DNA of 7,891 nucleotides, from positions 1 to 7,891 of the forward strand of contig JANQST010000431.1 in the NCBI GenBank assembly GCA_028279155.1, in the 5' to 3' direction. Source of the DNA: Cyclobacteriaceae bacterium. Lineage in GTDB: Bacteria > Bacteroidota > Bacteroidia > Cytophagales > Cyclobacteriaceae. This document shows positions 1 through 4,449 of this stretch, in pieces (position 1 is the stretch's first letter; the number at the start of each line of letters is the position of its first letter). The translations under genes and the position numbers were made by a program. The notes under the pieces are model-generated. The model did no database searches and was not told the origin of the DNA. It saw nothing but the letters and a program-made list of their open reading frames with translations.

Positions 1-193
1 CAAGGCAGGTTCCACCGATGAATTGAAACCCATAATCATAAGTCGAAATGTTTGCATCGGCCGCAAGGTCATTGACCATTTCACCAACAATCAGGTCCCA
101 GCCAAAACCACTATGACCGACGTAGTAGGTGTTGTGTTGCGCGTTTAGAAAAAGTAGTTGAAGAGTAAAAAAAAGTCCAATGGCAATTCTCAT
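1..193 (-). CDS. N-terminal fragment of an exported protein, possibly SGNH-hydrolase-like (runs off the left edge)
   Basis: An open frame reads leftward from an ATG at 193 to the window edge (64 codons, no stop). Residues 1-19 (MRIAIGLFFTLQLLFLNAQ) form a typical Sec signal peptide: one arginine, a hydrophobic core and a small-residue cleavage site near NA-Q. The mature part starts with a 'YYVGHSGFGWDLIVGEMV' stretch, then 'NDLAADA' and 'YGFQFIGG'. This order (a short strand ending in GHS, a helix ending in LA, then a 'Y.F..I.G' strand) resembles exported Bacteroidota proteins with an SGNH/GDSL-hydrolase-like fold, where the serine of the first block would be the nucleophile. That function is inference from 64 residues only. 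No Shine-Dalgarno precedes the start. The gene lies downstream of, and in the same direction as, the helicase gene with a 101-bp gap, so read-through is possible. Confidence 0.65.
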   Translation of the reverse strand, partial: MRIAIGLFFTLQLLFLNAQHNTYYVGHSGFGWDLIVGEMVNDLAADANISTYDYGFQFIGGTCL

Positions 194-212
194 GGTTAAC
201 TAATTTTTTCAA

Positions 213-228
213 ATCTGCTTCGGCAGAT
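213..228. other. Short perfect hairpin with a TTCG loop
   Basis: ATCTGC (213-218) and GCAGAT (223-228) are perfect complements around TTCG. Read on the plus strand the closing pair gives C(UUCG)G, the extra-stable tetraloop. On the minus strand, the strand of both flanking genes, it lies in the leader of the exported-protein gene, 20 bases before its ATG, with loop CGAA. No T-run follows it on the plus strand, and on the minus strand it is followed by an A-run, so it does not look like an intrinsic terminator. It could be a leader hairpin or mRNA stabiliser. Confidence 0.4.
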
Positions 229-242
229 CTGACGATTAAACA

Positions 243-264
243 ATAAGAAAGCATTGGTGTGCTT
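243..264 (-). terminator. Weak candidate terminator after the helicase gene
   Basis: Read on the minus strand just after the helicase stop, AAGCA (264-260) and TGCTT (253-249) can pair around a 6-base loop, followed by a T-rich but interrupted tail. A five-pair stem with a broken U-tract is weak, so this may be no more than a chance hairpin. It is the only terminator-like structure between the two leftward genes. Confidence 0.25.
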
Positions 265-294
265 CTGTAAAGGTAGATAAAGGCCGTTAAACCC

Positions 295-3200
295 CTAAAC
301 GGACACTATTTTTTTCTCTTTAATGTACAATAAGTATCCATCGGTCTGATAGCCCATTTGATTGAGCAAGTCCACATATTCTTTCACTTGAACATTGTCC
401 TTGTTGGATGGTTTCCCGCTTTTGAAATCCACTACCGTGGCATTGTTACCTTGTATCACTACTCGATCCATCCGCTTTACTTCACCATCTTTTGGCAAAA
501 CCACTACTTCGGTTTTTACATCTACACCGGGTTCAAACCATGAACCAACCATATCTAATTCCCAAAGTTCAGAAAATAACTTTGAAAAATAACCTTTGTC
601 ATCAGTGGTGATTTGCATGGATTTTTCGTACCTATCCAGCACTTCTGTAGCTTCATCCTTCGTTTTGATTTCGGATAAAATCTGATGCAGCAGAATTCCT
701 TCCCTCCTTTTCTTTTCAGCTTCGGGGTCAAAATAAGCCGCGCCTGTTTTCCGGATCGTTAATCGATTGCTCCATTTGTAGGTAGGGTATGATGTCAGGG
801 ATGTATGTTGGTCATACACTTTGGCTTTTTCAACCGAAAGTGTTCCTTTCTTATATAGCGTACCGTTTTCATTCCAGCCATCCGGTTGATTCTGTCTGAA
901 ATATGCCCACAAAAGCTTCGACATATCTCCATACGAAGTAGACTTTGAAGATGGTGTTTCACAAAAGGCAAACAGCCCACGCTCTGCCCGGGTAAACGCC
1001 ACATACAACATATTCAGGCTTTCCAGGTACCATTTGGCAACTTCATCTTGGTACGATTCCAAGAAACGAGTCTTTGTCAAGCTACTTGTATATTCAATGG
1101 GAATGGAATCCAAGAGATCAAACGGTTTTTCTTCGGGCGATTTATACCATGATGTGTGTCTTCTACTATCCAGACTGAACGTACAAAAAGGAACAATCAC
1201 AATCGAGTATTGCAATCCTTTGGATTTATGCAACGTGATCACCTCTATGGCATCAAGTGCTCCAGTCAACTGTACGGACCTGCTATCAGCTTCGTCTTTC
1301 CACCATTCCATAAAAAGGCGAATATCTGATCGCTTGTTTTTTCCAAATTCTAAAATCGCATCCTGAAATGCCTGGAGGTAGGCAAATTCATCACTGATCT
1401 CATCCAGTTTGAATAAACGGATCAAAACTTCTGTCAATTCAAAAATAGGGAGATGCAACAGGTGCTCCTGGTGCTTGGTAAAAGCTTCAGGCAATAATCC
1501 GGTTCCAAGACTCGCAAAATCTTGATGTTCATTCAGTTTTCTTCCCAGCACTACCTGTTGATACTCAAAGATGAGATCCTTTTCTACCACATTGTCTTTC
1601 GGGTTGAGCAGGTAGTTAAATGCAGTTAAGATTAAGCGAACCACTCTTGAACTAGAGATCAGCATTCCATCCGCAGAAATAACCTCAATGTTAGTGTCAT
1701 GATCTCTTTTATGATCTAGAATCGCTCGAACAATTTGACTGGCCTCCCTGTTTGTTCTGACTAGCATGGCCATATCATTCAAACTGTGACCTTCCTTTTG
1801 CAGCTTTTCTATCAATTGAATCGTGTGATCAATGGAGATATCATGCCAGGACTCTTCTCTTTCTTTCTTAAAAAACTCTACATGTACCAAACCTTCTGAA
1901 TCTTGGTTGTGTTCTGCAACCATCTGCTCTACAGCGTCATAGGCAGTACTTAGCATCTCCCTTCCTTTATCATTGATATCATCACCCGCTAATTCACCAA
2001 TTAGCTCTGGGAGCTTAGAAAACAGGTGATTATTGAAGTCTACAATGTTTGTTGCACTCCTATAGTTGGTGTTGTTGGAATCATCAGGTTGGGCTGAAGA
2101 GATGTCCTTTTGGATTCCACTCATTAATAATGAAGGATCACCACCTCTAAACCCATAAATGGATTGTTTGGCATCCCCAACAATGATATTCTCATTCCCA
2201 TTTGCCAGGCTCTCCTCTAGCAATGGACGGAAATTTTTCCACTGGAAGATTGATGTGTCCTGAAACTCATCTATAAGGAAATGACTGTACCTGCTTCCTA
2301 CTTTTTCATAGATAAATGGTGCATCCGAATCATCGATGATCTGATTGAGAAAATCTGGCAGATCAGAAATCATGATGATCTCTTCTTCCTTCTTGTATTC
2401 CTGCAGTCTGTTCGTAAGATCAGACAAGAGTCCTAATGTATAGAGATGCTTTAGTACAGCCCTGGATGTAAAATAGTCTTGCTGGTTTTTTTCAAAATAC
2501 TCCAACGCCTGATTCATCAGTGGAATCAGTTTTTCGATGGCAAGTTGGAGAATGGAAGCACGCTTAGCACTACTTTTTGCTGTCCAGGCTTCAGGATCTC
2601 TTCTTGCATTTTCGACGGTTTTATTAAGTAGTGTTTTGAAATCCTTGGTAATAAGTCGATTAAAGAAGTTGGGAAGGGTTCGTTTTTTTCCACCGCTGAA
2701 ATCATCCAAACTTAAGCCTGATTCAGAAACCTCTTCATAAAACTGCTGACCAATCTTTTTGAGTGTATTCTCAAAGATGAACTTACTTTTCAATAAGTTA
2801 CTCTGAAGTTCAGCGATTCGCTCCTTTACGTCCGGCCTATCAAATTGCTCATGAGATAGCTTTTTGAATTCCTCTGAAAAAAGCTGGCTGGCGAGTTCTT
2901 TTATTTCATTTTTAAATTCATAGCCCTTTCCATCTCCTAATCGATGCATTGAAAAATTAACCAACCACTTCTTAAGCTGATCGTTTTCTTCAACCCCATC
3001 GTACAGATCGCTGGCTATAAAATCTGTTACCTTTTTATCATCTAGTTCAATCGAAAAACTTCCCTGTAACCCGATTTCCCTTGAAAATGCACGAATTACC
3101 CGATGGAAGAAAGTATCAATGGTTGTGATGTTGAAGTAGCCGTAGTTGTGAAGCAAGTGCTCGAGTGTCTCGCGCGCTTTGATTTGAATTTCTTCTTCTG

Positions 3201-3432
3201 ACTTACCTAATTCATTGGACATTACCGGAATTAGCTCATGCTTTCCATTAGAAATATCCACCAGAAATTCAAGGACACGTTCCTTCATTTCTTCGGCCGC
3301 TCGATTGGTAAATGTTACAGCTAAGATCTTTTTGTAATAATCCGGGGCTCTTAATGCAAGTTTTAAGTACTCTTTAGCTAGCGTATACGTCTTGCCTGAG
3401 CCTGCAGAGGATTTGAAGATCGTAAGTGACAT
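295..3432 (-). CDS. AddA/RecB-like UvrD-family helicase with C-terminal PD-(D/E)XK nuclease
   Basis: This is a 1045-residue superfamily 1A helicase-nuclease of the kind that processes double-strand DNA ends for recombination. Helicase motifs appear in order: Walker A SSAGSGKT (8-15), motif Ia AVTFTNRAA (38-46), Walker B LIDEFQDT (386-393), motif III VGDAKQSIYGFRGGD (418-432), NYRS (456-459), VITLHKSKGL (731-740) and LYVAFTRAERG (809-819). The C-terminal nuclease shows the RecB-family signature: H916 in GILLH, D989 in RMDR, D1002 and K1004 in VVDFKSG, and Q1015/Y1019 in QVKEY. All expected catalytic residues are present, so both activities look intact. The length fits AddA/RecB-type subunits. 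The ATG at 3432 puts Walker A at residue 8, usual for the family, and no Shine-Dalgarno precedes it. A partner AddB would be expected for an AddAB complex but is not in this window. By family knowledge it acts in the cytoplasm in recombinational repair. An exact assignment as addA versus a stand-alone RecB-like enzyme is not settled here. Confidence 0.95.
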   Translation of the reverse strand: MSLTIFKSSAGSGKTYTLAKEYLKLALRAPDYYKKILAVTFTNRAAEEMKERVLEFLVDISNGKHELIPVMSNELGKSEEEIQIKARETLEHLLHNYGYFNITTIDTFFHRVIRAFSREIGLQGSFSIELDDKKVTDFIASDLYDGVEENDQLKKWLVNFSMHRLGDGKGYEFKNEIKELASQLFSEEFKKLSHEQFDRPDVKERIAELQSNLLKSKFIFENTLKKIGQQFYEEVSESGLSLDDFSGGKKRTLPNFFNRLITKDFKTLLNKTVENARRDPEAWTAKSSAKRASILQLAIEKLIPLMNQALEYFEKNQQDYFTSRAVLKHLYTLGLLSDLTNRLQEYKKEEEIIMISDLPDFLNQIIDDSDAPFIYEKVGSRYSHFLIDEFQDTSIFQWKNFRPLLEESLANGNENIIVGDAKQSIYGFRGGDPSLLMSGIQKDISSAQPDDSNNTNYRSATNIVDFNNHLFSKLPELIGELAGDDINDKGREMLSTAYDAVEQMVAEHNQDSEGLVHVEFFKKEREESWHDISIDHTIQLIEKLQKEGHSLNDMAMLVRTNREASQIVRAILDHKRDHDTNIEVISADGMLISSSRVVRLILTAFNYLLNPKDNVVEKDLIFEYQQVVLGRKLNEHQDFASLGTGLLPEAFTKHQEHLLHLPIFELTEVLIRLFKLDEISDEFAYLQAFQDAILEFGKNKRSDIRLFMEWWKDEADSRSVQLTGALDAIEVITLHKSKGLQYSIVIVPFCTFSLDSRRHTSWYKSPEEKPFDLLDSIPIEYTSSLTKTRFLESYQDEVAKWYLESLNMLYVAFTRAERGLFAFCETPSSKSTSYGDMSKLLWAYFRQNQPDGWNENGTLYKKGTLSVEKAKVYDQHTSLTSYPTYKWSNRLTIRKTGAAYFDPEAEKKRREGILLHQILSEIKTKDEATEVLDRYEKSMQITTDDKGYFSKLFSELWELDMVGSWFEPGVDVKTEVVVLPKDGEVKRMDRVVIQGNNATVVDFKSGKPSNKDNVQVKEYVDLLNQMGYQTDGYLLYIKEKKIVSV

Positions 3433-3483
3433 TTTACGAAAATAATCGGCATGAATCAGAGACTTGATGATCCATTTAAATAC

Positions 3484-3492
3484 TTATCCACA
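3484..3492 (+). promoter_or_regulatory. Perfect DnaA-box consensus
   Basis: TTATCCACA matches the canonical 9-bp DnaA box exactly. It lies 52 bp upstream of the helicase start codon, in the region where that gene's promoter should be. There is one copy only, and no cluster of boxes or AT-rich unwinding element of the kind seen at an origin. An exact 9-mer on either strand is expected about once per 130 kb in random sequence, so chance is possible. Confidence 0.4.
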
Positions 3493-3497
3493 AGTTT

Positions 3498-3600
3498 CCA
3501 ATGTTACCTTAATGTTAAGAAATACAGCAAACATTGGCTTTAAAGTAAAATTTAGGTAATATAGAGGCAAGAATTACATATTCAGATAACATTAAAGTAA
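3498..3600. repeat. Iterated AATGTT half-sites and a 14-bp interrupted inverted repeat
   Basis: AATGTT occurs at 3500-3505 and 3511-3516 (plus), and as AACATT at 3530-3535 and 3588-3593 (minus). The first two lie in AATGTTA copies exactly 11 bp apart, about one helical turn. The block 3504-3517 (TTACCTTAATGTTA) and the block 3587-3600 (TAACATTAAAGTAA) are inverted copies matching at 13 of 14 positions. CCAATGTT (3498-3505) and AACATTGG (3530-3537) form a second, perfect 8-bp inverted pair. TTAAAGTAA also occurs directly repeated at 3540-3548 and 3592-3600. The array brackets the candidate promoter of the TonB-C gene, so it may be a regulator binding array. Confidence 0.5.
3534..3562 (+). promoter_or_regulatory. 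Candidate promoter of the TonB-C gene
   Basis: TTGGCT (3534-3539) and TAATAT (3557-3562) are separated by 17 bp, the ideal spacing of a sigma70-type promoter, and would give a start near 3569 and a leader of about 50 bases. It does not match the Bacteroidota consensus TAnnTTTG, so this is tentative. Inverted AATGTT sites flank it on both sides. Confidence 0.3.
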
Positions 3601-3607
3601 TACTAAG

Positions 3608-3615
3608 AAGGAGGA
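3608..3615 (+). promoter_or_regulatory. Strong Shine-Dalgarno before the TonB-C gene
   Basis: AAGGAGGA is a full match to the anti-Shine-Dalgarno of 16S rRNA, with GGAGG ending 5 bases before the ATG at 3620. None of the other genes in the window has a comparable site, as expected for Bacteroidota, where such sites are rare. It fixes the start codon. Confidence 0.75.
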
Positions 3616-3619
3616 AGAG

Positions 3620-3973
3620 ATGAAAAAAATAATAGCACTTTCATTTACAATGGCAATCGTTTTTGCCTCATTTGCTACTACAGGTAATGCTGAAAAACCT
3701 CAGGCAACTAATTATAAAGAAGTATTAAATCAAATTGCTTATCCACAGTCAAGCATCGAACAAGGAATAGAGGGAAAAGTGATTGTAGAACTTAAAATCA
3801 ACAAAGCTGGAGAGATAACTAACTACAGGTTCAAGTCTTACCCGTGTGATGACATGAAAGAAGAAGTTGAACGGTCTTTGAATAAAATAACATTTGTGCC
3901 TGCAACAAACAGAAAAGGAGAACCTGTGAAGGGAAAGATTACGCTTCCAGTCAATTTCCAGTTAACAATCTAG
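3620..3973 (+). CDS. Small exported protein with a TonB C-terminal domain
   Basis: The 117-residue product begins with a Sec signal peptide (MKKIIALSFTMAIVFASFAT, cleavage probably after NA at 23-24). The rest is a single TonB C-terminal domain (about 33-117): the 'IAYPQSSIEQGIEGKVIVEL' entry (39-58), the 'INKAGEI' turn (60-66), a cysteine at 76 where many Bacteroidota copies carry one, 'FVPATNRKGEPVKGKITLPVNFQL' near the end. The usual TonB anchor helix and proline-rich linker are missing, so it is probably a soluble periplasmic protein and not a classical energy transducer. Such domains can bind TonB boxes or other envelope partners; its partner cannot be told from here. It appears monocistronic, with its own promoter region and terminator. 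The start is supported by the strong Shine-Dalgarno. Confidence 0.9.
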   Translation: MKKIIALSFTMAIVFASFATTGNAEKPQATNYKEVLNQIAYPQSSIEQGIEGKVIVELKINKAGEITNYRFKSYPCDDMKEEVERSLNKITFVPATNRKGEPVKGKITLPVNFQLTI

Positions 3974-3996
3974 TTTCAAAATATTTTCTAAGATAG

Positions 3997-4026
3997 AGCC
4001 CTGGTGTAAACACCGGGGCTTTTTTT
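3997..4026 (+). terminator. Rho-independent terminator of the TonB-C gene
   Basis: An 11-bp stem (3997-4007 with 4010-4020, one G-U pair, GC-rich base AGCCC/GGGCT) with a tight A-rich loop is followed directly by seven T. It lies 24 bases after the TonB-C stop and separates that gene from padR. Confidence 0.92.
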
Positions 4027-4054
4027 GTGTCTCAAAATAACCTTCATTATATTA

Positions 4055-4101
4055 TTTACGTTTAGGAATTTTATATTTTATTTACAATTAGAAATTTAAT
4101 A
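4055..4101 (+). promoter_or_regulatory. Direct repeat upstream of padR, candidate PadR operator
   Basis: Two 21-bp units (4055-4075 and 4081-4101) match at 17 positions with a 26-bp period. Their shared core reads TTTACnnTTAGnAATTTnATA. The second unit ends 9 bases before the padR ATG. The first contains TACGTTTA, one base off the Bacteroidota -7 consensus TAnnTTTG. PadR proteins commonly repress their own promoter, so autoregulatory binding here is a reasonable inference, not shown. Confidence 0.5.
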
Positions 4102-4110
4102 ATTGAAAAT

Positions 4111-4449
4111 ATGAAAGAATATCAACTTGGTGAATTTGAAGAGATCGTTCTGCTCACCGTGGCTATCCTTCACGAAGACGCTTATGGAGTATCTATAAAG
4201 CAAGAAATAGAAACTCGTCTAAAACGTAGTGTGAGCGTTAGTGCACTTCAGACGGCCTTAAGGAGGTTGGAGAAAAAGGGATATTTGAAATCCAACTTTG
4301 GAGAAGCCACTGCCATTCGCGGTGGAAAACGAAAGCGATTTTTCAAAGTAACAAAAGCAGGCAAGTCAGCGCTAGACTATACTAAAGAGACTCGCATGAG
4401 TCTATGGTCTGCGATCCCTAATGTTACCTATGAGTACGCGAGGGCCTAA
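4111..4449 (+). CDS. PadR-family transcriptional regulator
   Basis: The 112-residue protein is a typical short PadR winged-helix repressor. It opens with 'LGEFEEIVLLTVAIL' (6-20) and 'AYGVSIKQEIE' (24-34), has the recognition-helix region 'SVSALQTALRRLEKKGYLKS' (42-61), and the wing 'RGGKRKRFFKVTKAGKSAL' (70-88). The last 24 residues form only a brief C-terminal helix, so it belongs to the small PadR-s2-like group, which dimerises through that helix. The ATG at 4111 is the first in frame and gives the usual family N-terminus; no Shine-Dalgarno is seen. The stop lies inside the downstream permease gene (29-bp overlap with the longest reading of that gene). This suggests translational coupling and a direct regulatory link. 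The effector is unknown. Confidence 0.93.
   Translation: MKEYQLGEFEEIVLLTVAILHEDAYGVSIKQEIETRLKRSVSVSALQTALRRLEKKGYLKSNFGEATAIRGGKRKRFFKVTKAGKSALDYTKETRMSLWSAIPNVTYEYARA

Noticed and set aside
795..1004. 69-codon minus-strand open frame
   Set aside because: It is a shifted-frame shadow of the helicase gene on the same strand; the main frame is continuous here, so it is not a sign of a frameshift.
1034..1366. 110-codon plus-strand open frame
   Set aside because: It lies wholly inside the helicase-nuclease gene on the other strand, whose conserved motifs are in the long frame; the translated product shows no recognisable domain.
3484..3600. Possible replication origin (DnaA box plus AT-rich repeats)
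   Set aside because: Only one exact DnaA box is present, there is no box cluster, and no dnaA, dnaN or replication initiator gene is nearby.
3498..3600. CRISPR array or transposon ends
   Set aside because: The repeats are short and irregularly spaced in mixed orientation, with no spacers, transposase gene or target-site duplication.
4421..4449. Overlap of padR and permease as a frameshift or gene fusion artefact
   Set aside because: Both proteins are complete at the junction: PadR ends with its normal short helix and the permease prefix domain starts normally soon after its ATG, so this is an ordinary coupled overlap.
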